DNA from: Alteromonas sp. KUL49
GTDB taxonomy: Bacteria; Pseudomonadota; Gammaproteobacteria; Enterobacterales; Alteromonadaceae
Reading direction: 5' to 3'
DNA length: 64,000 bases
Assembly: GCF_006538345.1 (NCBI RefSeq)
Contig: NZ_BJKL01000004.1
Coordinates: 1 to 64,000 of the forward strand
Each line of letters opens with the position of its first letter. Positions within the stretch are counted from its first letter, which is position 1. Below, one piece after another: positions 28,026-37,118 of this stretch. The notes beneath the pieces were generated by a model. That model made no database searches. It was not told where the DNA came from and saw nothing but the letters and a program-made list of their open reading frames with translations. The position numbers were made by a program, and so were the translations under genes.

Positions 28026-28790
28026 ATGCAAGGGTTATTTGATTTATCGGGTAAAACCGCATTAGTAACCGGTTGTAGCCGTGGAATCGGCAAAGCTATG
28101 GCTGTTGGCCTAGCGAAAGCAGGCGCAAATATCGTCGGCGTATCCGCGTCACTGGCCTCATCTGGCTCAGAAGTAGAAAAAGACGTGCTAGAAACCGGTC
28201 AGTCTTTTTCAGCATACCAGTGTGATTTCTCTGACAGAGACGATGTATATCGTTTTATCGAAGCAATTAACAATGATGGTCACGAAATCGATATTTTGGT
28301 TAACAATGCGGGTACCATTTTACGTAACCCTGCTCACGAGCACAGTGACGAATTGTGGGATACCGTAATTGACGTTAACTTGAATTCTCAATTTGTGCTC
28401 AGTCGAGAAATCGGTAAGCAAATGCTTACTCGTAAACAAGGCAAAATCATTTTCACGGCATCACTTCTCACTTTCCAAGGCGGTATTACCGTTCCCGGAT
28501 ATGCTGCAAGTAAAGGCGCCATTGGTCAGCTTACCAAAGCCTTAGCTAATGAGTGGGCGTCGCAGGGCATTAATGTGAATGCCATCGCGCCAGGTTACAT
28601 TGCTACCGATAATACGGAAGCACTGCGAAACGATCCGCAGCGCGCCGAATCTATCTTAAGCCGGATTCCACAAGGCCGCTGGGGTGAGCCCGAAGATTTT
28701 GTAGGTCCTACTGTATTCTTAGCATCTTCTGCGTCAGACTACATGAATGGTGCCACACTATTGGTTGATGGCGGCTGGATGGGTAGATAA
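28026..28790 (+). CDS. SDR reductase, KduD-like, likely forming KDG
   Basis: 254-residue short-chain dehydrogenase close to 2-deoxy-D-gluconate 3-dehydrogenase (KduD). NAD(P) site TGCSRGIGKAMA, NNAG motif, catalytic Ser in FTASLLTF, Tyr and Lys in YAASKGAIG, and C-terminal GATLLVDGGW. In AHG metabolism a KduD-like enzyme reduces 2,5-diketo-3-deoxy-L-galactonate to 2-keto-3-deoxy-D-gluconate, reversing the C5 configuration set by the preceding oxidation. It starts three bases after the zinc dehydrogenase stop, so the two are tightly coupled. The exact substrate is inferred. Confidence 0.85.
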   Translation: MQGLFDLSGKTALVTGCSRGIGKAMAVGLAKAGANIVGVSASLASSGSEVEKDVLETGQSFSAYQCDFSDRDDVYRFIEAINNDGHEIDILVNNAGTILRNPAHEHSDELWDTVIDVNLNSQFVLSREIGKQMLTRKQGKIIFTASLLTFQGGITVPGYAASKGAIGQLTKALANEWASQGINVNAIAPGYIATDNTEALRNDPQRAESILSRIPQGRWGEPEDFVGPTVFLASSASDYMNGATLLVDGGWMGR

Positions 28791-28793
28791 GTG

Positions 28794-30245
28794 ATGACCA
28801 TTTACAACAAACAACATTTTATTGATGGCGAATATGTCGCTTCGAGTGACGACGCTTCAATACCAGTACTTAACCCTAGCACGGGAGAAACATTGGGGCA
28901 TATCCCTGCGGGAACGCCAGAGGATGCTCAATCTGCTTTGGACGCAGCACAAATAGCGCAAAAAGCATGGGCTAAGCTGACCGCACGTCAAAGAGCGTCA
29001 ACATTGCGTAACTTTGCCGCTAAAATCCGTGCTAACGCAGATATTCTGGCGCCACTGCTTGTTCAAGAGCAGGGTAAATTGATTAGCGTCGCAAAGATGG
29101 AAGTAGAAGTCACCGCAACCTTTATTGAGTATGCGTGCGATAATGCGCTTACATTGCAAGGTGATATTCTTCCGTCAGATAACCCTGATGAGACCATTTA
29201 TATTCACAAGGTTCCGCGAGGTGTTGTGGTTGGTATTACCGCATGGAACTTTCCTCTTGCATTGGCTGGAAGAAAAATAGGCCCTGCACTGATTACAGGC
29301 AACACTATCGTTCTGAAGCCTACCGAGGAAACACCATTAACGACTCTAGCTTTGGGTGCAATCGCTAACGAGGCAGGCATTCCAGCGGGCGTCATTAACA
29401 TTGTTAACGGAACTGGCGGTAACGTGGGTCAATACCTATGTGAGAGCCCAATCACCAAGCTTATCACTATGACAGGTAGTACTCGTGCGGGTAAACACAT
29501 ATACCAAAGCGCTGGTAAGCATATGATCCCCGTAATGCTTGAGCTTGGCGGCAAAGCGCCGTTCGTGGTAATGGAAGACGCTGACCTTGAGAAAGCCGCA
29601 GAAGACGCTGTAACCACTCGCTTTGCAAACTGTGGCCAGGTATGCACTTGTGCTGAACGCTTATACGTTCACGAAGATGTTTACGACGCGTTTCTCGAGA
29701 CATTTATTCCAAAGGTCAAAGCCATTAAGGTGGGCAACCCTATGGATGAGTCAACGGAAATGGGCCCTAAAGTAAACGGCAACGAGATTGCTAATTTGCA
29801 GCGTTTACTCGATGAAGGACTCAGTGATGGTGCGACGGTACTCACAGGCGGTAGTGCGGCCAAGGTTGAAGGTCATGACGGCGGATTTTGGTTTGAACCC
29901 ACTGTATTAGGAGACGTTTCCCAAGACAACGTATTGGTTCATGAGGAAACCTTCGGCCCCATTTTGCCTATCATTAAGGTAGGTAGTATAGAGCAAGCCA
30001 TTGAATTCACTAACGACAGTGAATACGGACTATCAGCGTATCTCTATACTAAAAACTTGAACTATATCCACAAAGCTATCGCGGAAATGGAAGTGGGTGA
30101 AGTCTACGTTAACCGCGGCATTGGTGAACAACACCAAGGCTTCCATAATGGATGGAAAATGAGTGGTATGGGCGGTGAAGATGGCAAATATGGCCTAGAG
30201 CAGTATGTAGACAAGAAAACGGTCTACATGAACGAAGCTGAGTAA
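28794..30245 (+). CDS. 3,6-anhydro-L-galactose dehydrogenase (ALDH family)
   Basis: 483-residue aldehyde dehydrogenase predicted to oxidise AHG to 3,6-anhydro-L-galactonate, the entry step. ALDH marks: [34 protein letters not shown], general base Glu250 in MLELGGKAP, nucleophile Cys284 in [11 protein letters not shown], and [10 protein letters not shown]. It resembles lactaldehyde/glycolaldehyde dehydrogenase (AldA) relatives, the group known AHG dehydrogenases fall into. The start is ATG at 28794 or the GTG just before it; the SDR stop is at 28788-28790. Last gene of the operon; no KDG kinase or aldolase follows. Confidence 0.88.
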   Translation: MTIYNKQHFIDGEYVASSDDASIPVLNPSTGETLGHIPAGTPEDAQSALDAAQIAQKAWAKLTARQRASTLRNFAAKIRANADILAPLLVQEQGKLISVAKMEVEVTATFIEYACDNALTLQGDILPSDNPDETIYIHKVPRGVVVGITAWNFPLALAGRKIGPALITGNTIVLKPTEETPLTTLALGAIANEAGIPAGVINIVNGTGGNVGQYLCESPITKLITMTGSTRAGKHIYQSAGKHMIPVMLELGGKAPFVVMEDADLEKAAEDAVTTRFANCGQVCTCAERLYVHEDVYDAFLETFIPKVKAIKVGNPMDESTEMGPKVNGNEIANLQRLLDEGLSDGATVLTGGSAAKVEGHDGGFWFEPTVLGDVSQDNVLVHEETFGPILPIIKVGSIEQAIEFTNDSEYGLSAYLYTKNLNYIHKAIAEMEVGEVYVNRGIGEQHQGFHNGWKMSGMGGEDGKYGLEQYVDKKTVYMNEAE

Positions 30246-30336
30246 CCACTGCCGCAATTTCATTTTATAAGTCTCGGGCGTTCATGTTCTGATTAGGTGA
30301 TGAGGGATTACCTGACTATTGCATGCGCGCCCTACT

Positions 30337-30582
30337 CTACTGAGTTTTGGGCTTTCGAATAATGGCGATAATTTCGTAGAACGCCCATACCCCAGAACCA
30401 AGAATAGCGGCTTGCAATACACTAATGCTCTGCCAGTCTACTCCACCAAAAGCCAAGTTTCCTAAGATATAGCCCAATTGGAATATCCCTGCTAACGCCA
30501 AGATCGCTAAAACGGCTTTAAACCACCAATATTGACTCAATCGAGACAGCGACAATTCCTTGCCCGACGTTTCCTTCTCCAT
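30337..30582 (-). CDS. Small two-span membrane protein, unknown
   Basis: 81 residues with two predicted membrane helices (about 22-43 and 54-73) and short charged ends (MEKETSGKE, IRKPKTQ). The ATG at 30582 has AAGGGAG eight bases upstream, better than the TTG that opens the longer frame. I do not recognise the family. It is transcribed divergently from dgkA and stands alone after the AHG operon. Confidence 0.65.
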   Translation of the reverse strand: MEKETSGKELSLSRLSQYWWFKAVLAILALAGIFQLGYILGNLAFGGVDWQSISVLQAAILGSGVWAFYEIIAIIRKPKTQ

Positions 30583-30714
30583 CCTATTCACTCCCTTTGG
30601 CAATTTATTTACGGTTGTATATTAATTCTTTAACAATCAACGACTACTCTACAATAGGGAAAACAAGTATTCAGCCTTTAATTGACCAATTAACCAATAA
30701 ATGAACGAGCGCAG

Positions 30715-31071
30715 ATGGAAAAACACACTGGATTAAAACGCATAGTCTATGCGAGTTGGTATTCACTGAAAGGAATTAAAGCAGCATTTGAAAGTGAAGC
30801 AGCCGTACGACAAGAGTTCCTCGCCATCATTGTACTGTCACCAATAGCCCTGCTATCTGACACCACAGTTGTCGAAAAACTACTCCTATTTATCACCCTT
30901 TTTCTGGTGCTTATTGTTGAACTACTGAATACGGCAGTGGAAACTGTCGTAGACAGAGTCAGTTTTGACATGCATGAGCTAAGCGGTAAAGCAAAGGATA
31001 TTGGCTCTGCCGCAGTGTTTGTGAGTATATTCCTCGCAATAGCTACATGGACTTCAATTTTGCTGTTATAG
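30715..31071 (+). CDS. dgkA: Diacylglycerol kinase DgkA
   Basis: 118-residue inner-membrane kinase that phosphorylates diacylglycerol to phosphatidic acid, recycling lipid from envelope glycan synthesis. It has three membrane helices and the family signature VELLNTAVETVVDRV, with upstream SEAAVRQE. Length matches E. coli DgkA (122). Monocistronic, with a hairpin after the stop. Confidence 0.93.
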   Translation: MEKHTGLKRIVYASWYSLKGIKAAFESEAAVRQEFLAIIVLSPIALLSDTTVVEKLLLFITLFLVLIVELLNTAVETVVDRVSFDMHELSGKAKDIGSAAVFVSIFLAIATWTSILLL

Positions 31072-31088
31072 CCTTTAACACAATTCTA

Positions 31089-31113
31089 CGGTGAGAGCAT
31101 AAAGCTCACACCG
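31089..31113. terminator. Hairpin between dgkA and DJ-1-like gene
   Basis: CGGTGAGAGC / GCTCACACCG stem (9 of 10 paired) with a short loop, between convergent genes. There is no strong T-run, so termination is only likely. Confidence 0.42.
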
Positions 31114-31128
31114 CAGATTGATAAGGTA

Positions 31129-31800
31129 TTACACCAACGCTTTTACGAGCGCCTTTCCAACAGAACTTGCGCTTGTTGGATTTTGGCCGGTTATCACTCG
31201 GTTGTCCTCGATAACCAAGTTGCCCCAAGGCTGTACTTTGTTGAATCGCGCTGACTTTCTCGTGAGCGCTTCTTCAAGTAAGAATGGGATATCATTAATA
31301 GTGCCAAAATCAACTTCTTCTTCACGAGTAAAACCTGTCACTGAAGTGCTTGTTAAGAGCAACTCCCCGTTGCTTAATTCAATTGGCAACAGCGCCGCGG
31401 GCCCATGACATACGGCAGCAATAACACCACCAGCTTCGTAATGTGATGCGGCCAACTGGGCGACATCTTTATTAATCGCAAGATCGCTGAGTAAACCAAA
31501 ACCACCGGGATAAAAAATTGCGTCGTAGGCGTCAATGTCGATCTGGCTAGCTGGAATCGTATTGTTAATACGATTTTGAAAACTTTCGTCAGCCATTATT
31601 TGATTGTTTACGTCATCACCGTCCATATCCGTGCCGTACAAAGGCGCTTTACCGCCAAGAATAGAGATAATGTCATAGTCTATGCCCGCATTATTGAGTT
31701 CATGCAGAACATGAGTAAGTTCAGGGGCATAGGTACCATTTTGCTGATCAGTATCGCCTAAGGTTGCGTGGTTAGTTACGGGAATCAATACTTTCTTCAT
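31129..31800 (-). CDS. DJ-1/PfpI family class I glutamine amidotransferase-like protein
   Basis: 223-residue DJ-1/PfpI protein, Hsp31-like group. The nucleophile Cys sits in GGVIAAVCHGPAALLPIELSNGE, and the acidic residue region in YDAIFYPGGFGLLSDLA. Such proteins act as glyoxalase III, chaperones or deglycases; which one cannot be told here. The start at ATG 31800 has GGAG five bases upstream. It is divergent from a LysR gene that may regulate it. Confidence 0.85.
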   Translation of the reverse strand: MKKVLIPVTNHATLGDTDQQNGTYAPELTHVLHELNNAGIDYDIISILGGKAPLYGTDMDGDDVNNQIMADESFQNRINNTIPASQIDIDAYDAIFYPGGFGLLSDLAINKDVAQLAASHYEAGGVIAAVCHGPAALLPIELSNGELLLTSTSVTGFTREEEVDFGTINDIPFLLEEALTRKSARFNKVQPWGNLVIEDNRVITGQNPTSASSVGKALVKALV

Positions 31801-31917
31801 CACTACTCCAATCGTGTTTATATGGCCTTAATTTCACATGACTTATGTTAGTTCATATTCATTTGGACGATAATCCGCTAATATGGATAAAGAGTATTGC
31901 CATATAGCAACAATAAG

Positions 31918-32799
31918 ATGATAAACAGCTTCGAGGGTATCGTAGAATTTGCAGCGGTTGCCGAAAGTCGCGGCTTTTCTGCTGCGGCTAAGCAACTCGG
32001 TTGTAGTACGAGTCATGTTAGCCGCCAGGTCTCTCGGTTGGAGGAAAGACTGGGCTGTACCTTGTTAGCACGTACTACCCGTCTTGTCACATTGACAGAG
32101 AGTGGAAACGCCTATTATCAACAAGTCAAAGACCTTCTAGCAGGTATAGAACAAGCCAACGATACAGTTTCACAAAAGCAAACACATCTGTCCGGCTCAC
32201 TCAAAGTCTCGGCAGCAGGAGGGTTTGCCGAGCACTACCTTGCACCTGCATTAATGGAATTCGCAGAAAAGTATCCAGACGTTACAGTGGAAATTGACTT
32301 AAATAGTCGCCTTGTTAACTTGCTTGAAGACGGAATCGACTTTGCTATCCGTTATGGTGAACTAGAGGACTCAAGTTTAATCGCTCGCAAGTTGGTTAGC
32401 CGTCCAATGATGGCAGTTGCAAGCCCATCCTATATCAGTAACAGAGGCGTCCCCAAACATCCGATACACCTAAAACATCACGATTGTTTAATTGCCAACA
32501 AGGATACATGGGAATTCATTCATGATGGACAGGCTGAGTATGTAAAAGTCAAAGGTCGTTGGAAAAGCAATAATGCCAATTTGATTCTAGACGCATGCAT
32601 AAAAGGATTGGGTATAGCCTACATGCCCAAGAGTACTTTCGAAGAGGCGGTGCAGAAAGAATTAGTTGTTCCTGTTCTTGAGCCATTTTGGGGAAAGGGC
32701 TCAAACAGCTGGATAGTTTACCCAAATAAAAGATTCATGCCTCAGCGAGTTAGAGTTGCTATTGATTTTCTTGTTGAGCACTTTTCCACTTGGGAGTAG
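31918..32799 (+). CDS. LysR-family transcriptional regulator
   Basis: 293 residues. The N-terminal winged HTH (FAAVAESRGFSAAAKQLGCSTSHVSRQVSRLEERLGCTLLARTTR) is followed by a LysR substrate-binding domain (about 88-290). The ATG at 31918 gives the usual LysR N-terminus; a TTG seven codons upstream is less likely. Divergent from the DJ-1-like gene across about 117 bp, the usual placing of a LysR regulator and its target. Confidence 0.9.
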   Translation: MINSFEGIVEFAAVAESRGFSAAAKQLGCSTSHVSRQVSRLEERLGCTLLARTTRLVTLTESGNAYYQQVKDLLAGIEQANDTVSQKQTHLSGSLKVSAAGGFAEHYLAPALMEFAEKYPDVTVEIDLNSRLVNLLEDGIDFAIRYGELEDSSLIARKLVSRPMMAVASPSYISNRGVPKHPIHLKHHDCLIANKDTWEFIHDGQAEYVKVKGRWKSNNANLILDACIKGLGIAYMPKSTFEEAVQKELVVPVLEPFWGKGSNSWIVYPNKRFMPQRVRVAIDFLVEHFSTWE

Positions 32800-32817
32800 A
32801 CCCCGATAGTGATTTCA

Positions 32818-35121
32818 CTATTCCTCTGAAAATGGCGAATACACCGAATATTGGTTTTTACCTCGCTGTTTTGCTACATACATGGCCTGATCTGCTTGTT
32901 TCAATAGCGTATTGTGGTCAACACCTGACTTCTGAGGGAAGTAAGTCACACCGATACTCGCAGATACTTTCAGCATATGATTTTGAAACTCTACTGGAGT
33001 TGCCACAGATGCTAACAACCTGTTTATAAATGGTAGTGACTCGTCGAAATTTGAGAGATCTGTAAGTATAACGGCAAACTCATCTCCCCCAATTCTTGCT
33101 ACCGTATCGGTTTCTCGAACGTGTTCAATAAGCCTTGCCGACAAGCTTTTCAGCAAGTAATCACCTGCTTCGTGCCCGTATTGATCATTTACCTGCTTAA
33201 AGCCATCTAAATCGATAAAAGCTACTGCTATTTTATCATCTCGCCGTCTAGAATTTTGGGTAAAGTCGACTAGGCGCCGTGTTAGTAGTGTTCGATTAGG
33301 TATACCTGTGAGTGGATCGTGTGATGCAAACCACTCCATCTCGTCATGGCGGCTTTTCTGTTCACTAATATCACTAAACATAGCGAGCAATAAATTTCCG
33401 GCCCACGCACCGTTGAGCAACATGTAACGCTCAGAGCCATCTTTACAGGTTACAGTAACCTCTGCAGGCTCTATCGCGCCTCCATTATTAAGTGAGTTTT
33501 GAACATTTTGATTCCATGCATCCACAACAGCAGTGCGATATGACTCGTCCTTATAGGCTTTTTCATGCCAATCTTCTACGGTTGGAATTTCCTCGAGCTC
33601 CCAACCAAATATCTTAGTGAACGTCGGGTTTACGTACTCGATTTCATTGCTATCATTTGCCCATGCGATAGCCACTGCCGCAGAATTCACAATAGCCTCT
33701 AGTTTTTGATTGGCTTCTCTCACTGCATTATCAATTTTTTTGCGTTCGGTAATATCTCTTGCAGACGCGAACAGAAAAGTTTCGTCATCAATCATCACTT
33801 TTTGAGTACTAATTTCTACAGGAAACGTTTCTCCACTTTTCTTTCGGTGTGTTGTTTCAAAGGTTGTAGGGTTTCTCATCAGATCAGAAATCTGCTGTTG
33901 TAAGGACCGCTTTGGATAATTCTGGTCCCAATCATCAACAGTGAGTCTCATAATTTCTTCTTTCGTGTAACCGAGCATTGTGCAGAACGCGCGACTGCAC
34001 TCAATAATTCGCCCGCTCCCGTCAACAATGTGAATCCCATCACTAGCTTGTTCCAATATGACTTGCAAACGGTCCCTTTGCATTTTACTGAGCTTTTCAG
34101 CATCAGCTCGCTTTCCCACCTCTTGTTGTAATTCACTTGCAGTACTCTCTAACGCAATATCTCTCAATTTACGCGTGTGAATGTCTTGCAGTGAACCTGC
34201 CATTTCTATGGGTTTATTGTCGTCATCGCGAAGCGTGTGACCTAACGCTTTGAACCACTTGTACTCGCCTTGCTTATTCAGTAATCGAAACTCGACTTGA
34301 TACTTAGCACCCCGTGCAAAATGCGCATCTAATGCTGCATATACATAGTCTCGGTCGTCTGGATGCAAGCGTGATCTCCATTCATCTAAACTTGGCCGTA
34401 TTTCGTTTTCTTCGAAACCCAATAGAGAAAAAAACTGCTCAGACCAATGATTCTTATTGGGGCCTACTTTCCACGACCATACCCCTACTCCGGTTCCTTC
34501 AACAGCGAGATCATAACGTTTTTTACTTTCAATGAGACTGCGCTCAGAGCGCTTTTTGAGGACTATCAACCTCGCCATCTGTGCGATCACTGCGAGCAAG
34601 ACAATAAGGGCAACGCCAAAAATAGTGTTTATAAGGTCAGCTTTTTTCTGAATCTCAGCGGTCTGCTTTTCTACCATGAGTTCGAGTTGATCCTGATAGT
34701 GCCAGAGTTCATTTTCAGCGTTACGCCTATCACTGATATCTCTGATTATCGAGAAGAGTACGCGCTCACCTTGGTAAATGATAGGAGAAGAGTGAACTTC
34801 CACAGTACGAACGGTGTTATCAGACAATCTGTGCCTAAAAATAAAAAAGTTTCGCCCTTCGGATTCTGCGAGTTGTCGCTCTTCTGCAACCTGCTCGGGC
34901 GACAGCTGATTTATCTGTTGGATAGCCATAGTAGTTAAATCAGCATAACCGTAAAAGAGTTCAGCGGACTGATTGGCGGCAACAATGTTTCCTGTTGCGG
35001 GATCGATAAGTAGTTTGACAGCATTATGCTCATAAAATGCGTCAATAAATGAAGTGTCCTGCGCATACACGTTCACCAATGAAGAAAACAATATTGCGAA
35101 AAACGTAAAAATTTTTCTCAA
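32818..35121 (-). CDS. PAS-GGDEF diguanylate cyclase with periplasmic PAS
   Basis: About 767 residues. A signal or anchor helix (RKIFTFFAILFSSLVNVYA) is followed by a first PAS domain (residues about 40-130). A membrane span LINTIFGVALIVLLAVIAQMARL comes next, then three cytoplasmic PAS/PAC domains and a GGDEF domain with intact RIGGDEFAVIL. The inhibitory RxxD site (RETD) is in the right place. It makes cyclic di-GMP. Topology places the first PAS outside the membrane, which is uncommon. No ATG exists near the N-terminus; the TTG at 35121 has AGGTGG six bases upstream. Convergent with the LysR gene. Confidence 0.85.
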   Translation of the reverse strand: MRKIFTFFAILFSSLVNVYAQDTSFIDAFYEHNAVKLLIDPATGNIVAANQSAELFYGYADLTTMAIQQINQLSPEQVAEERQLAESEGRNFFIFRHRLSDNTVRTVEVHSSPIIYQGERVLFSIIRDISDRRNAENELWHYQDQLELMVEKQTAEIQKKADLINTIFGVALIVLLAVIAQMARLIVLKKRSERSLIESKKRYDLAVEGTGVGVWSWKVGPNKNHWSEQFFSLLGFEENEIRPSLDEWRSRLHPDDRDYVYAALDAHFARGAKYQVEFRLLNKQGEYKWFKALGHTLRDDDNKPIEMAGSLQDIHTRKLRDIALESTASELQQEVGKRADAEKLSKMQRDRLQVILEQASDGIHIVDGSGRIIECSRAFCTMLGYTKEEIMRLTVDDWDQNYPKRSLQQQISDLMRNPTTFETTHRKKSGETFPVEISTQKVMIDDETFLFASARDITERKKIDNAVREANQKLEAIVNSAAVAIAWANDSNEIEYVNPTFTKIFGWELEEIPTVEDWHEKAYKDESYRTAVVDAWNQNVQNSLNNGGAIEPAEVTVTCKDGSERYMLLNGAWAGNLLLAMFSDISEQKSRHDEMEWFASHDPLTGIPNRTLLTRRLVDFTQNSRRRDDKIAVAFIDLDGFKQVNDQYGHEAGDYLLKSLSARLIEHVRETDTVARIGGDEFAVILTDLSNFDESLPFINRLLASVATPVEFQNHMLKVSASIGVTYFPQKSGVDHNTLLKQADQAMYVAKQRGKNQYSVYSPFSEE

Positions 35122-35290
35122 ACTAGGCCACCTGAAATCACTCACCAATAGCAAGAAGACTGTATCACCGAGTTTTGTAGCGATATGAATTTCTGTATCG
35201 CGAACGTGAAATATCTATCTCTAAGTATTAAGAGTAGCTAAAAAAATTGCAAGAAATGTGAGAAGGCAAAACAATAATGTGGGTATTCAT

Positions 35291-37078
35291 TTAGTTGTCG
35301 GTATCATTAAGAGCAGTTAGCGCTTTTGCAGCGAGGGTAAAGTTTCTCCGGCTTGTTTCATTTCGCATAAGTCGTTTTAGCGATGCACTAGCGACTTCTT
35401 TTTTGTGTGTTTGCGTTGCAATAGCTTTTATAGCACTAGCCCTTGTTCTCTCACTATCACTCTCACTGGCCAATTGTGTGATAGTTTCAATGTCGGATTG
35501 CTCTAGTTCAAACTGTCCAATAGCACCAAAGACGGCTTGTTGTGCACGATTATCAGTTTCGGTATACAGCATACCAGATAATGCTTGGTGTGCTCTCGGC
35601 GTTCCAATCTGTCCGAGTGCAGTAGCCACGTTTGCTCTCACGCGAGGAGTTTCATCAGATTGGTGATTAATGATGATATTCAACGAATCTTCGTGACTGG
35701 CATTTCCCAATGCCGCAATCAACGCTGCTTTCTCATTAACATCTGAGGCCACACCCACTTTATCCTGAAGGGCACTCAGAATATCTTGAGTCAGTTCGTT
35801 GTTTTGTCTGCGTTCTAAAACCGCGCCCATCGCCATAATCGCCGATCCCCACAATGATTCACTTCCCTCAAATGGCTGGTCATTTAGCATCACCAATAGT
35901 TGTTCGGTGAGTTGCGGAGTAAGTGCTCGAGTCCCCGTGGTTATGGCTCGCATCGCTCTAAATCTTTCCGTTTCTGTAAGTGTGTTGGTTTGCATGAGAT
36001 TGACCAACAATTGGTTACCATTATCAGAATCTAAGTGTCCAAGCGCGTTAAACAAACGCATATTTGTCTCATCATCAAAGGCTTTCTCTATTAGCAAAGT
36101 GCCGAGTGTATCGATGACTGGGTCGAACTTTTCGAGCCATAGGGCAAGCTCTGATGCTCGTAAATCTGTCAGTGGATATGTCATTAGTTGCGTTCTAAAC
36201 TCTGCAGCCAATGCTATCAGTTCTTCTTCAGACAGTTCGGTTGCCTCTTGCTCAATTTGCCATGAAGACAGGTCGCCAGGTAATTGAATAAGTAAGCTTT
36301 CAGCCAATGAAGATGAGCGTAAAATTGAATAGCTTTGATCAGTTTTTAGAGAGAAAGCGTCGCCCAATCCCGAAAAATGCAGTGATTCTTCACCTTTCAC
36401 CGATGTAAACCAACATTCATCAGGAACCATACGGTGTTGGCTAGAGAGGATTTCGATCCTCTGTACAGTGTTGCTGTCCCCCCCTCGTCCCGAGACTCCG
36501 CTGTTGGCACTGTATTCGTACTTTTCTTTGACAATAGTTTCCACACCCTGTTCGGATACTTCGATAACATAACGCGCGGAACTTAGACCAACAGTGTCAT
36601 TCTCTATGCGCGCAAAAGGATCTGGCGTTATTGATTGCACTTGCGAAAAATTAGCAAACTGGAAGTAATAAGCTAATCCTTTAAGCTTGTCTTGTTCTTG
36701 CTGTGGAAGCTCTACAGGAAAGTAGAATCTATCAATGAGTGCTTGTGCGTTTAACCCTACGGCAAAAGGGAGTTCGTAGGTCGGGTCGAATGGCATTGTT
36801 ACGCCATTTCCTACTTGCTTTACATCTGTCATTTGCAGGGCCCACCACGTTAAATGTGATGGCATGGTAGAATGCGTGACAGGCACGAGAGTTAACTGCC
36901 CACTCAAATTGTGATGGGTACGGCTTTTATCACCAAAATCGAACTCAGTTTGCGTGTTGATTCGTATGTTAAAACTTCGAAGACACTGAGTTTCCAGTGT
37001 CTCCTGCGCGAGACTGAACCCTGAAAAACAGAAGCTTAACAGGGCGAATCCAAAACTACGGGAAATAAGTCTTATCAT
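35291..37078 (-). CDS. Exported HEAT-repeat protein with beta-rich N-terminal domain
   Basis: 595 residues with a signal peptide to SLA-Q. The N-terminal 260 residues are beta-rich (FNIRINTQTEFDFGDKSRTHHNLSGQLTL, LTWWALQMTDV, SARYVIEVSEQGVETIVKEKYEY). From about residue 280 the chain is helical with HEAT-like repeats (AALIAALGNASHEDSLNIIINHQSDETPRVRANVATALGQIGT). This order recalls the N-terminal domains of large lipid-transfer proteins (vitellogenin/MTP), but I cannot confirm homology. It sits 40 bases after the lipoprotein gene 37119-39014 and is probably co-transcribed. Function unknown. Confidence 0.7.
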   Translation of the reverse strand: MIRLISRSFGFALLSFCFSGFSLAQETLETQCLRSFNIRINTQTEFDFGDKSRTHHNLSGQLTLVPVTHSTMPSHLTWWALQMTDVKQVGNGVTMPFDPTYELPFAVGLNAQALIDRFYFPVELPQQEQDKLKGLAYYFQFANFSQVQSITPDPFARIENDTVGLSSARYVIEVSEQGVETIVKEKYEYSANSGVSGRGGDSNTVQRIEILSSQHRMVPDECWFTSVKGEESLHFSGLGDAFSLKTDQSYSILRSSSLAESLLIQLPGDLSSWQIEQEATELSEEELIALAAEFRTQLMTYPLTDLRASELALWLEKFDPVIDTLGTLLIEKAFDDETNMRLFNALGHLDSDNGNQLLVNLMQTNTLTETERFRAMRAITTGTRALTPQLTEQLLVMLNDQPFEGSESLWGSAIMAMGAVLERRQNNELTQDILSALQDKVGVASDVNEKAALIAALGNASHEDSLNIIINHQSDETPRVRANVATALGQIGTPRAHQALSGMLYTETDNRAQQAVFGAIGQFELEQSDIETITQLASESDSERTRASAIKAIATQTHKKEVASASLKRLMRNETSRRNFTLAAKALTALNDTDN

Positions 37079-37118
37079 TAGTTCAGAGTGATTTATTAAC
37101 GCTTTCTACCAAATCTCA

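Noticed and set aside
28300-29410. GTTAAC copies inside the SDR and ALDH genes, and at 61098 in GH50-B
   Set aside because: They encode ordinary Val-Asn residues (for example the SDR Asn-Asn-Ala-Gly motif) and are not in promoter positions, so they are not counted as operators.
34447-34938. 163-codon frame opposite the PAS-GGDEF gene
   Set aside because: It overlaps conserved PAS coding sequence on the other strand and has no homology I recognise.
35799-36287. 162-codon frame opposite the HEAT-repeat gene
   Set aside because: Ser-rich shadow of the real minus-strand gene, with no start signal.
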